From contig RPFO01000027.1 of the NCBI GenBank assembly GCA_009746045.1, forward strand, positions 3,539,609 to 3,603,608: 64,000 nucleotides of DNA. Direction: 5' to 3'. Source of the stretch: Mesostigma viride. Taxonomy: Eukaryota > Streptophyta > Mesostigmatophyceae > Mesostigmatales > Mesostigmataceae. A model generated the notes under the pieces. It ran no database searches, was not told the DNA's origin, and saw only the letters and a list, made by a program, of their open reading frames with translations. Positions 1 through 35,673 of the stretch are shown here, in pieces. The translations under genes were made by a program, and so were the position numbers. The first letter of the stretch is position 1; the number at the start of each line of letters is the position of its first letter.

Positions 1-416
1 TTTGAAGAAGGGGGGTTTCTTTTGAATCTTACTCAGGCAACAATTCTTTAAACAAACGATTAGTCACGGCTCTGCTCATTTGTGATTGTGGTTGTGCCAA
101 CTTGTAGTATGGTCGTCTGGATGCCCCGCCTTTGGAATTCTCCTCGATCCTTCCAGATCACGTCCCGCCCCTGTCTGGGTGCCACCTAAGTTTTCGGATG
201 CCCACCGGGCTCCTAGGATGCGCCTTGGATGCCTCTTCTTTTAGATGCCTTTTGAATGCACATTGTTTGGGACGCAACCTTGAATGCTTCTTCTTTTCGA
301 ATGCCTCTACCTTTCTGAATGCCTCTAACTCTACCTTTTTTAATGCCTCTACCTTTTGGATGCCTTTTGGATGCCTCTTTTTTTTGGATGCCCCCTCTTT
401 TGCACGTCGCCCGCAG
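1..416 (+). other. Intron part upstream of the first visible FUSC exon
   Basis: No coding signal. The stretch 200-400 is made of diverged T-rich units around 'tttggatgcc' that lead into the acceptor of exon 1. Part of a longer intron that begins outside the window. Confidence 0.5.
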
Positions 417-24540
<24,124 letters not shown>

Positions 24541-24944
24541 ACAGTGAACACACACATGATGTCCATATCAACGAGACAACCAGCGCAAGTCAGACATATC
24601 ATCGCATCACCCTCACCGGGGTGGGGGGAGTTAGATACATATGTTGCTGCGTAACTTAATCGCAAGGGCGCATCTTGACGGGGCGTAACCCATGCTCTTT
24701 CCAAGGCTGGGCAGGTGTTCCTGCTGCTGACCGTACCACGAACGCGTGGAACTGCCAGCAAAGTGACGGGATGCAGAACTAAAGGATGCAGAACTACCTG
24801 CTTGTGATCATCTGATCTGGATGCTGAACCATCTGGAATCATGCAGAAAAACGGACAGGATGCGTGTCAAAGTGACATGATGCAGAAACCACGGGATTAA
24901 AAAAAAGGCTGCGGGTGCCAGCGACTAGAACCATGGGTATTGAG
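24541..24944 (+). other. FUSC 3' flank
   Basis: Probable 3' UTR and downstream sequence. A diverged 'gatgcagaa' word recurs several times between 24,760 and 24,900. No gene seen. Confidence 0.4.
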
Positions 24945-27219
24945 GGGGTCCGGACGGACCTGCCCCCCCCAAAATTGAATACACATGTTTTGCACTCAAT
25001 ACCCATGCTGGCAATGCAAATAATGATGGGGGACCATAAATATGACCCTTGGGCATGCATCCCGCTACTTGTTGAGTTCAAGGCCCATCACAATACATGT
25101 GCAGGGAGCTTAATCTGGCAACGACACGTCCTACAAGCACGGATTGCCTAGGACAACCCCCCCACACTTGTGTACCAAACACCATAAAAAGTTCAAATCC
25201 CCACCCAGACCAAAGAATGGAGCTAATTTGCAGCACCAAAATCGCACGTCTGGGCATACTTATGCAGTTTACCGAAAAATACGTCTTTTTTGTGACAAAA
25301 AAAAATCAAATCAAATACGCATGGGTTGGGCCCAGGGAGATAGAAATAACTTCCACAGGGTGGGAATATCAATGGCACCAATTTTCAGCTCATTCTGACC
25401 ACGTATGTGAACTGCACACACTTTGTATTAAAAAAAAAAATGCACGAAAATACGGTTTAAGACACATGGCCACACCAATCACAACCTTGCCCACCACAGT
25501 GGGGCAAACAAGGTGCCAGCAAGTTATTTATCATGCAAACTATCTTGGAATCAAAATTCAGGTCATTCTGAGCTAGACTGATGGCATAAACTAGTGTCCT
25601 CAACTGCCACCCCTCAACCCTAGTATAGACTGGCATGAGCTCAAACATAACCCTTTTCATCACCTGCCCACCACAAATCATCAGAATCCTAACATAGACG
25701 GCTGCCAATTGAGTTATACAAACAGCCACCAAATGCAGGATCAAGCTGAGCATGAGCCTTGAGTACTAGAGAGGTCATTCATATAGCATGCAGCACCACA
25801 CTATGGTAGCATAGTTGGCAATCTTCATTGGTAATAACAGAAATGTTTAGAGGCCCAAGCAACGTTCAATAGCAACAGAAACATGTGGGATTAGATGGGT
25901 GACTCGTACATGCTAGCCACACCCCACACCTCACCATGGTTGTAAACCATGCTCAACAATAAGGTGCATAAACAGCATGCTCATATACACGTGCTATGCT
26001 GACTTAGAGTAGAGGATGATGCCTCAATCAACCAGCAATAATAACACAATGTTCTAACCCTGCAGGTTCACATCACCCCGTTCAAAAACCAACCAACAAA
26101 ACAGAACTGTAAGCGCAAACACGAAATACAGCAAAGCCATAAGAGAAATGGCTTGCAGCCATCCTCATAAGCATGGCTAGCATTCTTGAGAGCACATTGA
26201 TTGTGATGCATAGTGGCTGTGATCCACAAATCTAAAGAGAACACACACGTAAGCATAGCTTACACATATACAAAGCATGGCCAGCAAGAGAAGTATAGCC
26301 ACCTTGTTTCCCAGCACGTTGAGACGCACGGTTCATATGCTCGCCAGCTTGTTGCAACGGTCATGCCGCCCTCGAGGCATGCCGGGGTACGTGTTGAATA
26401 TGCAATATAAGCACTCTGCCATCCAAATCCTTCTATATATCATTACATTAACGTAGCAGCTTACCTTGATATTACCCAAATCAATCCTAGACAGGATTTC
26501 AGAGCTTGCCACGCATAACGTAAGCGAATCGGTTGAAAGCTGCCGGAAAACTAGAGACGTGCATGCAGCAAGCGGCGAACAAAACAACGCACCCTTCCAG
26601 GAAACCGTGCTGAAAGCTTAGAATAAAGGGATTTCTAAACGCAATAGACTTCGGGGGTAACCACTGGATAATAGACGTACAATGGCATGCTATCTTTCCT
26701 GACAAGGCGCGCAAGAAATGCCTGCCACCCATGGACGGGTTGACAGCGCATAAAGCAGGACCTGGCGTTTTCTTTCCGAAAATGACGAGGAAAAGTAATA
26801 AAATAAAAGGTTCCTTAACATTTTCAATCTCCCCGTTAATGAACGTTGCTTTCTGCATCGCTAGGGACTAAGAACCTTTGTAATTATCGCTGTAGGCATG
26901 TATTGCTGCTTATTCGTTGCGGCAAGATTTCCGGGCCAGACCCCCTCGCAAACGCGGATGAAAAATGGCATCGATCTCGTCAATAATGCATCTTCGGCTA
27001 CGCAAGATCATGATGAAACTTTGATTTGACGTGGCGCATCTGCATAATTTTCTGCGGTCTTATTGCCATATTACTGCATTTATTACCGAACGCACGTCGC
27101 CATGGCCAACTTGGCGCAAGGGTTACGCGCATCGTGCACCACAATTTCACGTGCCGAGGTAGCGTCGGGTACCGGCGCGAATTTTTTGGCGCGAAATAAT
27201 TCCGGTCCGTCCGGACCCC
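24945..27219. mobile_element. AT-rich element with 16-bp inverted ends, putative DNA transposon relic
   Basis: Left end ggggtccggacggacc (24,945-24,960) is matched by its exact complement at 27,204-27,219. The 2.3 kb between is markedly more AT-rich than the surroundings and has no recognisable transposase. Flanking bases (TGA left, TTA right) are not a clean target duplication. Parts resemble 62,870-63,500, e.g. the shared word ggggaccataaatatga (25,029-25,045 and 62,944-62,960) and cctaggacaac. Probably a non-autonomous or decayed DNA transposon. Confidence 0.45.
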
Positions 27220-27299
27220 TTAACTAATCTTAAAAATCCTAGCTACTCTACTCAGCAAAGCGCCCCGTCCTCCTGGGGGGGGGCTTCAAGCCCACAACA

Positions 27300-27860
27300 G
27301 GGGCGGGCGTGTGGACCTGGACAATGGTCTGCCACCTCTTCTTGTTATGCATATAGCAGTCCAAGCAAGGAGGACATGCGGTGTTCAAACTGGGCTGGGA
27401 CCACTAGGGCCAGCAACTGATTTGTTTAGTTTATGGCAGGTCTACCGACCCGTCGGGGAACATATGTACTTGGGGCCAGGCCAGGTCAGGATATGCCGCC
27501 CCGGCTGGCCAGACCAAGGGCGGTGTCTACCTGAATGGTGCGAGCAAGATGTCCTGCAAATGCTATCCTACGCTGCCTAATCTCGTCTGTAATGCGAGGC
27601 ATACCGGCCTTATACAAAGACTCTAATGACCTAATATGGGTGGAAAGCACTACATTCAGGACCTGTCAGAGCATCCTGTACGTAAACCGTGCAGTCCAGC
27701 CGGGTGGCCAGCTTGTCCGTGAGCGTACGTACACGTCCATGCCTTGGCGCCATAGGTGAGCACCGTGAGGATCAGGACTTTGAAGAGCACTCGCTTGCGG
27801 TCCTCGCCCAGGTCCTTCAAGCTGTACGTGCCAGTTTATATAGGTGAACATTGAGCGAAC
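27300..27860 (-). pseudogene. Non-LTR retrotransposon (LINE) fragment, 3' part
   Basis: Read on the minus strand, broken frames give FKVLILTVLTYGAKAWT and then RITDEIRQRRIAFAGHLAR, typical of the region after the reverse transcriptase in algal and plant LINEs. Several stops and frameshifts. It differs clearly from the copies at 28 kb and 58 kb, so it belongs to another subfamily. Confidence 0.65.
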
Positions 27861-27973
27861 TGAGCCTCGGGCCCAGGCCAGGCCGATGTCACTAACAGCT
27901 CTAGCTGTTAAGATTGGTATGTCTGATGGCATTAGTTATAGTTAGATCAGCCCGATGGATACGTAAGTTAGTA

Positions 27974-28076
27974 ACTAAGTACTTGCGTGTCATTTGCATG
28001 GGCATGCCACTGACTACTAATTGCTAATCTCATTAGAAAGTAATTACATGAATTAAGTTACAAATATCGTCTGCAT
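27974..28076 (-). mobile_element. Short dispersed element with (AAGT)n end, copy 2
   Basis: Contains aagtacttgcgtgtcat and ends aaatatcgtctgcat, matching 12,061-12,178 in reverse. It abuts the 5' truncation point of the LINE at 28,077. Confidence 0.6.
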
Positions 28077-29900
28077 GGCCCCGCGTTCAGGCGGTCGCCC
28101 GTCCGGCACCGGCGTCGTGTGTCCCGGACCCGCCCACGCAACCCGCCGCCGAGTCGGACTACACGTACCCCCCTCTTTCTGAGACCCTGGCCAACCCTGA
28201 CGAGCTGCCGCCGTTCACGGGGACCGAATTATGGCACCGCCGCCCGCCAGCTCCGCTTCTACGCTGCCGTTGGTCCCGACCAGCTCCCCCGGCGCACCGG
28301 TGGTTAAACTGGCGGCGCTCACGCAGTTTCTGCTCGACGTCTGCAACCGGCTTCTGCTGGCTGATGCCCCACCTATCCCTGAATGGCAACACAGCTTCCG
28401 GGTGATGCTCTACAAAAACAAAGGCTCTCCTGACCACCCCGCCCACTACCGCGAGGAGTCTGCATCCAGAGCGCCGCGCTCAAGTTGTTCATGTGCATGA
28501 TCCCGTCAACCGCCTTCGTTCTGCTCTCGAAATCCCACCCGCGCTCGCGTCCCCACCCCGGCCCCTGATTGCAGTCATCCGCTCGCTGTACATATTATGA
28601 GGGGTTGACCACCTCGGTGCGCACTCAACACGGCAATACCCCGCCATGTCCACTGCAGACAGGTGTCTGGCAGGGCTGCATCCAAGCTGTCACCGTACCT
28701 GTTCATTATTGTAGTGGGTATGTTGTGCGCCAAGCACGTGCCGCTTTGCTACTATGGCTGGCCATGCCCCTGGCCTCGAGATTTAGAACGAGCCCGGGGC
28801 AGGGGGGCCGACTAACAAGCGGAATTCACTTGCTGAGCTCATTTATGCCAACGACGTCACGCTCATTGAGCAGCCGGATTCTGTCCAACTTTGGTTGGAC
28901 TGCCTGGCTCTCGAGGCCCGGGCTGTTGGTCTCGAAATCAGCCCCAAGACGGAGGCCATGGCCCTCGGCCTGGCCGCCCCCCCCTCTGACCTCCCGGCCA
29001 GTTACACGACACCCCAGTTCCCTTCCCCGCTTCTGGTCGCTTCAAGCTGCTTGGCAGCTGGCTCCCCGACTGTGAGGACGACATGATGACCCGGATTGGT
29101 ATGGCCTGGGCACCGCTCCCCGAGCATTGTCGCTGGTGGAGCAACCCCGCCCTGCCCCGGACTTGCAAACGCAACCTCTTCAAGGTCGTCATCCTGACGA
29201 CCCTGACCTATGGAGCCAAGACGTGGACGCTGACGCAGGAGCTGGAGCAGCAAGTCCACGGCGCGGACACCAAGATGCTACATCGTGTGCTCAATATACC
29301 ATTTCGCCTGCACATTAATTAATTAATGAATTGAACTCGTGCTCCCTTTGGGGAGTCACAGAGCACTGGAGTGCTTTTAATCCCTGTATGTGCACAACAG
29401 GAAGATTAAGGGCAGAGATCCCCGGCCTTTCTCCTTCATGCCAGAGGCTGATGCCACAGCAGCAATCGGACACAATAGACGATCCGGCAAGTTCTGTGGG
29501 TGCAATAAGACCCATGTGAGCATATCATAACAAGGAGCGTGGGCAAGTAATCTGTGCCTGCACATTAGCCATGAGGATTTGTATGCTGATTTACCATATG
29601 CTTCCCATACTACTAGGCCACAGGCGCCTGGGCCTAGCCGGGCACCTCGCACGCACAGATCATGGGTAGACACGATGGATAGCTCAGCAGGCACCAGGCC
29701 CGCCCAACCTGGGCGTTTTGTGCTCACATGGCGTGCCGGGTGCCCCGCGAGCCGAGCGCGGCCGGGGCGCCACCCGTGGACCTTCCGGGATAGTCTAGGC
29801 ATGGATATGTGTTACCCTCGTCGCAATATGGGCTCACAAATGGAGGAGATGGAAATGTGTAGCCTTGTGCATTGAAATTATGGCTGGCTTACGTGTAGAG
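28077..29900 (+). pseudogene. LINE family A, copy 1 (reverse transcriptase ORF, decayed)
   Basis: Plus-strand fragments in several frames follow LINE order: SDYTYPPLSETLANPDELPP, then IPEWQHSFRVMLYKNKGSPD (start of RT), PPCPLQTGVWQGC, the active-site region LIYANDVTLIEQPD, then RIGMAWAPLPEHCRWWSNPA and FKVVILTTLTYGAKTWTLTQ. A SINE-like element interrupts it at 29,318-29,555; the frame resumes at EDLYADLPY and HPWTFRDSLGMDMCY. It lacks an endonuclease domain (5' truncated) and has many frameshifts. The exact 3' end (29,900-30,230) is unclear. Confidence 0.8.
29318..29555 (-). mobile_element. SINE-like element inserted in LINE copy 1
   Basis: A 238-bp minus-strand insertion flanked by the 12-bp direct repeat gcctgcacatta (29,306-29,317 and 29,556-29,567). 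It interrupts the LINE between IPFRLHI and HEDLYADL. Read in its own direction it ends gggagcacgagttcaattca plus TTAA repeats. The same element, longer at its 5' end, lies at about 42,160-42,486 (shared words tgtgcacatacaggg, tgcacccaca, gccggatcgt). No clear Pol III B box. Confidence 0.78.
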
Positions 29901-30299
29901 CGACCAGAATGACCTCAAGACGGTGGGGCCGGAGCCCGGAGACAGCTTGCTTGATCAGGGCGTGTGTTTCGAGCCTAACTGGCCGGGAGTGTGTAGTGGT
30001 GAGCACCATTGCTGCGATCGCTCTCCCACCATTTACGAGGAAATACCCGCAAATGGGAAACCACTGAAAAGGTCTAGCTAGTCAGTCATTACCGGCGTTA
30101 GCCATGCCAACCACATAGTCACTAGAGGGGGATATAATGCTCATCTGAGCTGTCATCTACTGTAATGGCAGACGAGGCGGTAGTGTAGCGGCTATCCTTA
30201 CTCCTTAGTAGGGGCAATAACCTCCACCTGCGGACTTCTACCCCGGCTGCATGCTAGCTAGCAATGGGCCGCTGGGCCTGTGGGGATAAAACAGGAGCA
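29901..30299 (+). other. Sequence between LINE fragments
   Basis: About 400 bp with no coding signal. It may hold the diverged 3' end of LINE copy 1. An A-box-like tagtgtagcgg lies near 30,182 but no matching B box follows. Confidence 0.35.
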
Positions 30300-30640
30300 T
30301 GCCCCTCAGGAAGGTCGGTGCTTATCGCAGACGGCAGCCCTTTTCTCCTTGTCTATCATGCGGGCGCGGAGTACAGACAGTCCCAGAAGCCCTGCATCCT
30401 CATGCAGTTGTGTCATATAGGTCCGGGTCGCGCTGCGTCGGTGCGGGTTGCGCGCAAGTTTGCCAGTGGGTTGCGACGGGACAAGGGGACCCTGCCGTAG
30501 GAGGAGGTGTCTACCTGGCTGGCCAGTCCTAAGCCCGCCCGCAGGGCCCACATCGGTATCAACCTGATTTGTGCGGGCAAGATGGCCAGCAAAGAGGAGG
30601 CGGCGGTGTCGGATGGTACCTACGGCCATGGATCATTGTG
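30300..30640 (-). pseudogene. LINE fragment, antisense, third subfamily
   Basis: On the minus strand an open stretch reads TIRHRRLLFAGHLARTNQVD and then QPGRHLLLRQGPLVPSQPTG, equivalent to the post-RT region of the other LINEs but clearly diverged. Only this segment is preserved. Confidence 0.6.
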
Positions 30641-30644
30641 GCCG

Positions 30645-31488
30645 ATTGCTTGCGCCTTATAGCCGACGTCTTGAGCCCACCTTCAGGCCGCTTCAAGCTG
30701 CTCGGCAGTTGGCTTCCCGACTGCGAGGACGACATGACGACACGGATCGGCATGGCGTGGGCGCACCTCCATGACCACCGCCGCTGGTGGAGCAACCCCG
30801 CCCTACCCCGGATCGTCAAGCGTGACCTCTAGTCAAGGTCGTCATTCTGACGATCCTGACCTACGGCGCCGAGACGTGGACACTGATGCAGGAGCTGGAG
30901 CAACGACTCGACGGCGCCGTCACCAAGATGCTGCGCAAGGCCCTTAACATCCCCTTTGGTTTGCACATTAGTAATGAGGATTTGTACGCTGATTTGCCCT
31001 ATGTTTCCCACATTATTAGGCACAGGCGCCTGGGCCTAGCCGGGCACCTGGCCCGCACAGATCAGGTAGATACATCAGATAGACTAGCTGGCACCAAGCC
31101 CGCCCAGCCTGGGCGATATGTCCTCACCTGGCGTGCCCCCGGCCGCGCGCGGCAGGGCCGCCACCCGTGGACTTTTCGTGATAGACTCGGCATGGACATG
31201 TGCTACACTAGACGTGACGGGCTCACCCCGGGCAGCCTCCTGGTTTGTCTGTAATATGGAGGCAGATGGTGCGCAAGGATAGATGGCAAGTAGTGATGAA
31301 GGAGACCACCCCCAAGCCTGTGGGGGCTCCGCGTGTGACCAAGTATGGCATTCATAGCGATTCGGGCCGCGGTGCCCACACCCCTGTAACTAGGACCTAG
31401 ATAGCTTATACCATCCATTCCATCCCATGTTCCCCTCCCACTGAGGACTTATGCTCACGTGACGCAGTCACGTGTCTATTAATTAATT
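30645..31488 (+). pseudogene. LINE family A, copy 2, 3' part with terminal hairpin; chimeric 5' end
   Basis: Plus strand. From about 30,684 it encodes FKLLGSWLPDCEDDMTTRIG, RWWSNPALPRIVKRDL, then after a frameshift VVILTILTYGAETWTLMQEL and the post-RT domain (RRLGLAGHLARTDQVDT, HPWTFRDRLGMDMCYTRRD), followed by the 3' UTR, the hairpin cacgtgacgcagtcacgtg (31,456-31,474) and a TTAA tail. The first 39 bases match instead the 3' UTR of the ORF1-only elements (cagcttgcgccttaattg region), so this copy looks chimeric. Confidence 0.8.
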
Positions 31489-31560
31489 AGGGATTGAAGG
31501 TTCCTTACTCTGTATTGGCACCCACATGACGCAGCAATGTGCTTATTAATGAATTACAAC
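31489..31560 (+). mobile_element. Truncated end of an ORF1-only element
   Basis: About 70 bp matching the last bases of the elements at 60-62 kb (ggattgaaggttccttac, ctgtattggcaccca, decayed hairpin at 31,523-31,541, TTAA-like tail). It follows directly on the tail of LINE copy 2. Confidence 0.7.
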
Positions 31561-31796
31561 TAGTATTAGTGAACTACGCGCCCCCCTGCCCAGGGCAGTC
31601 AAAAGAGAATGCAACTACTTCAATCAGTGTCCAGATGGAAGCGGCCCCTCCTAACCTAGCTAATTACTACCTAGCGGAGCCTCAGATGCCTTTCAGCCGC
31701 GAGGACCGTAACGCGTCAATTAATGCCCCCACGTTGTGCAGCTTGCTCTATCTATTGCTCACCAACAAAGTCACAATAACGAGATTTCAAACAAGG
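31561..31796 (+). other. Intergenic gap
   Basis: No feature recognised between the retroelement tail and the end of the F-box/LRR pseudogene. Confidence 0.3.
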
Positions 31797-34389
31797 TTAC
31801 TCTGTGTCCTGTGGTGACCACTGGACCTTGCACTTGCGACTATTCAGCATCTCGGCAGTGGCGCCGGGCACGCTGGACCCCTCAACGTTGAGCAGCCACA
31901 AGGCCTTGCATCGCTGCATGACGAGTGTCACGCTCTCTGCGGTGACTGCAGGGCACCCGTGCACCAAGAGCACCTGCAAATTAGGGCACAACGCGGCCAC
32001 GGCTGAGACGACTCTATCCGTGGTGCGCCCCTCGCCCAGATTCAACACGCGCAGCTGGCTCCCCCTTTCCTCAAGCAGCCTCAGGAGAGCCCCTTCCGAG
32101 AACCGGTGCTGCCCGGCCGCGAAAACACGCTGCTGCGTGCAGTGTAACTGGCGGATCGCAGACAAGTGCTCATCGGTCACACCGCGTGCGGGCGTGAGGT
32201 CCAGCTCGTCCAACTTGGTGCACACGCGAACTAGATCCGCCTGGCCCGAAACCCATCTGGGACTCTCGCCGATATTCAGATCGCGCAAATCAGGACAATG
32301 GCGCGCGACGGCCTGCAAGATCTTTCGGAGTCACTGGTGCGGCTCGTAACACAAACTTGACTCACGGATCCTGATGAGCCCACTCACGTCCAGCACCTGC
32401 AGGCCCGGGCAGTGCTGGGCCACGCAGCAAATGCCCTCATCCTCCATTAAGTAGCAATCCCGGATGGACAGGTGTCGCAGCTTCCTGCAATATTTCGCCA
32501 CTTGGACTAGGCCCATGTCGGTCACCTGCCTGCCCCCGATCAGGTACAAGCGCTCCAACTGCGGACAGTTCCACCCCACCACCGAGATGCCCTCTTCGGT
32601 GACCTCGACCCAGGTCAGGTCCAGGTAGCGCAACATCCCGGTGCAACGCTCCGCTAGCGCACACACGCCCTCGTCGCCGATCACGTGCAGGCAGTCGGCG
32701 TCCAGCCGCGTAAGGTGAGGGCGTCCGGCGGCGAGCCTCTTCATGCCGACATCCGACACCCGACCCTGGAACATCCCCAGATGCTCTAGTAGCGGACAGT
32801 GCTCCGAGATAGCGGTCATGCTGTCCCTTGTCACCGCATCGTCAGGCACCTGGAGGCCCCTCAGCTAGGCGGGGGCAGTTTCGTGCGATGACAATCACGC
32901 CAGCTCCCGACGCGCGCGTGCGGTCGGCAAACACAACCTCAAGCTGCCTGCAGCGCTCACTGAGGGCTATAAGACTAGCATCCCCGACCGCATCGCACTG
33001 GGTCATGAGCAGCCGGTGCAGACCTGGGAAGGACTTCGCCACGGCATTGCCAGCATCCCCGACATTCTGATGCATCCGGATACATCCAGGCACTCCAGAC
33101 CACGGAACGTCTGCGCGAGCGTGATTAAACCGGCATCCGTCACGTCCTCGCACCCAGTCACATTCAGATACAAGAGTCCCTGGGAGTACCTGCGGGCGAC
33201 GTCTTCCAGGGACAACAGGCCTGCGCGGATTCTCCCGCCATCACCCACGTCCGCCGCCCATGGCCACGATAAGGACCACGTGCACCTCTCAAGCCAGGGT
33301 TCCTCGTGACCGTCCCGCAGCGACACGCTGAGGGTGTGCACATTGAGGAGGGGGGACATCCAGCCAAAACAGCACACTCCGTCGTGTTTCCGGCGCGGCA
33401 CCTCCGGACGTGGAGCTAGCACCCAAAACGGGGAAAAATGTGTCCGGTGGCAGAATTTTGGCGACGGAGTGTACTCCTGTCGAAATTTCTAGGGCGGTGC
33501 GAAGGAAAATTTTCAGGAGCTAACTCCTCCTACCGGTCCGGCGCCTGGTTTTAGGAAAGGAGTGCGCTCTGGTGTTCCCGCTAGCTCGGTCCGGCGTTTG
33601 ATTGTAAGTGCAGGAGTCCGCTTTGGCCCTGCTGTACTTACAACTTACGCTGATAACTTACCAAGTATTGGTTGATTCTAGGAAGACGTATCAACTTTCA
33701 GGCAGGCGTCAGGTTGTTGTTGTTGATTCTGACACCGGACCTGGCGTCAGGCAATAGGCATCGAATTTCCGCCGGCTTGATGTCATTCTTGCAAGTTTCC
33801 GCCATTGCACCAACAACCAGCCTGGAGCCAGAGCACTGCAGTACAAAATGTTTAATCATCATTGAACTGCTCCTACTAGGAGACTGTGCTAATATTATCG
33901 CTTACTAAGAGCTTCTACTAAGAGATGCTACAAAAAGTGCCACGTGTCGTACAACCAACGTAGCTCGTAGCACACTCCCAAAGTTGCCGTTTTCGATCCA
34001 GCGCAGCCTTTTGGCTGACAGAGAGCACTCGGCCATTTTTCACTTTGGCTGGCGCCGGGCGGCGCGGTAGGCCAAGCCAGGGAGTGCGCTCTTGTACGAT
34101 TTAGGGGGGGATGTCCCCCCTCCTGTACATTGGGGGATTTGTCCATGAGCCAAATCAGCCCGTTCGTGTCGGGTCGGTAAACGTTCTCGGTGACGTTGTC
34201 GGCAAATATCTCGGTCAAGGTCAGAAAGGACTCGTCGGCCGCGGCCAGGAAGGTGCGGCACGTGCGCCGCAGCCGCACGCGGTTGGGGATGGGGAGAAAC
34301 GACATCACCTGGGCACCGATCCCAGGGACGGCCATGACCTGCTCCAGGGTGAGCTCTTGGGATATGTTGGTAGGCGCGCCTGCGGACAT
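31797..34389 (-). pseudogene. F-box/leucine-rich-repeat (FBXL/AMN1-like) gene, disrupted
   Basis: Minus strand. The N-terminus has an F-box-like helix set (LEQVMAVPGIGAQVMSFLPI, RVRLRRTCRTFLAAADESF). Cys-containing LRRs follow, e.g. LLYLNVTGCEDVTDAGLITL, YLDLTWVEVTEEGISVVGWN, LRHLSIRDCYLMEDEGICCV and LQVLLVHGCPAVTAESVTLV. Such proteins serve as substrate receptors of SCF ubiquitin ligases. Breaks: a 782-bp TIR element at 33,345-34,126, a frameshift near 33,065, another near 32,863, and an in-frame TGA near 32,328. Without the insertion the frame joins cleanly as DKSPN then VHTLSVS. There is no sign of introns, unlike both neighbours, so it may be a processed copy or a naturally intronless gene. 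Confidence 0.8.
33345..34126. mobile_element. 782-bp TIR element inserted in the F-box/LRR gene
   Basis: The inverted ends aggaggggggacatcc (33,346-33,361) and its complement (34,109-34,124) are perfect over 16 bp and recognisable further in (agcacactcc versus agcgcactcc). The flanking direct repeat is ACATT (33,340-33,344 and 34,127-34,131). The interior has no ORF of note but repeats 'ggagtgcgctct'-like words in both orientations. A non-autonomous DNA transposon; superfamily not assigned. Confidence 0.78.
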
Positions 34390-35665
34390 TTCTTGCTCTC
34401 GAGAGTGGCAAGGGGCCGCGTGGGGCCGGACGTCAGCGACCTTCCAGCAGGGATGATGGGGAAGATCTTCTGAGGCACAACCGATATCAGTAAGACTTGC
34501 CCTACCAGCAAGGCCACAAAGCAGCTGGCCTGCGCTGCTGCGTAAATCAAACCTCCTGGTTATGATGGTCTGTTCAGCGCTGAATAGAGCCGAGGACGTC
34601 CATCAAGAACGTCCGACTGCATGAGAATGCTCAAATGCCAAACCGCCTCAGCACACGGAATAGAGGCGCGCTATGGGTCACGGCCAGTACATGCCGTCTT
34701 GACGGGGACAACACATGCAGTTCATCAGCAGGATACGAATACAGAGCTCCTTATGTAAATAGGCAACGTCGCTGCCAGTCATGTAAGGTGCATAACTAAT
34801 CGTGTAGGCTCGTTCTGGTTGCACGTTTCTTTTTACAAATGGACCATAGGCGAATGATTTCAAGGCAATGCTCAGCCAGGGGCTTTAAAAACGACATGAA
34901 AATGTAGTGGCGTTGCGACAAGCGTAGGAAAGCACGACCGAATTAGGGACGCTAATTTTAACAGAAAAGCAACGTCGTGACTAGGCAAATTTTTTTGGCT
35001 GGATTACGGATTTTATTTTATAGTTGCGCTATTTACTCTGTCATGCGAGTAGGCTTTCTATGTTTGCTCACTTCGCTGTAATCCGATGAGTATGCATTAT
35101 GCAATTGCAGCCCCCTTCCATGAAAATTCACGCGACTGAAAAAGTCTGAATTGAGGAGTGCCGAGTGCTCAGTGCACGCTCACAACTGCCTCCCACTGCT
35201 CTGTACTGCTCCCCCAAACGGCCAAACCTCTACAGTAAAAACTTTGGCCCTCGGCCACTAAAGATTTGCGGTGAAATGGGTGTTAGTTTATTTCCATATA
35301 ACTTCGGCCACTAAAGATTCTCTGCTGCCCATGTGCGGCGTGGGACACAACAACAACAACAACAACAACAACAACAGTAAAAACTTTGAGCAGGCCAGCG
35401 AAACTTTCATCTGGCACATGAAGACTAACAGCCGGCACTGGGCAATTGAGTTGACAGCTGAAAGTCTGCCGCGTGTCAGCCGTCTCTCCCTGCGGCTACG
35501 AAAGTCATGGTTCAGGCAACGTTCCTGCCTCACGTTTCGCTCGCAGGGGGCTCTGCTCCCGTTCAGTTGGCACATGGCAACTTCCACGTTCGTCTCCTCC
35601 GTGGCAGGGGACGAAGAAATTATGACAGGCCCAACCAGGCGTGCCTTTTTGCTCCTTGCATCACG
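34390..35665 (+). other. Intergenic region upstream of the KEA gene
   Basis: No gene recognised. Contains a (CAA)n tract at 35,348-35,378. The last few hundred bases are probably promoter of the antiporter gene. Confidence 0.4.
35348..35378 (+). repeat. (CAA)n microsatellite
   Basis: About ten CAA units, some 580 bp before the KEA start codon. Confidence 0.9.
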
Positions 35666-35673
35666 TATATAAG
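35666..35673 (+). promoter_or_regulatory. TATA-like box upstream of KEA
   Basis: tatataag within a moderately GC-rich stretch, 282 bp before the ATG at 35,955. It would leave a 5' UTR of roughly 250 bp. Position and match are the only evidence. Confidence 0.3.

Noticed and set aside
25097-25576. 160-codon plus-strand frame in the AT-rich element
   Set aside because: No domain, no codon bias, GTG-like start only; probably chance.
30160-30245. tRNA or Pol III promoter
   Set aside because: tagtgtagcgg fits an A box, but no B box or cloverleaf could be drawn.
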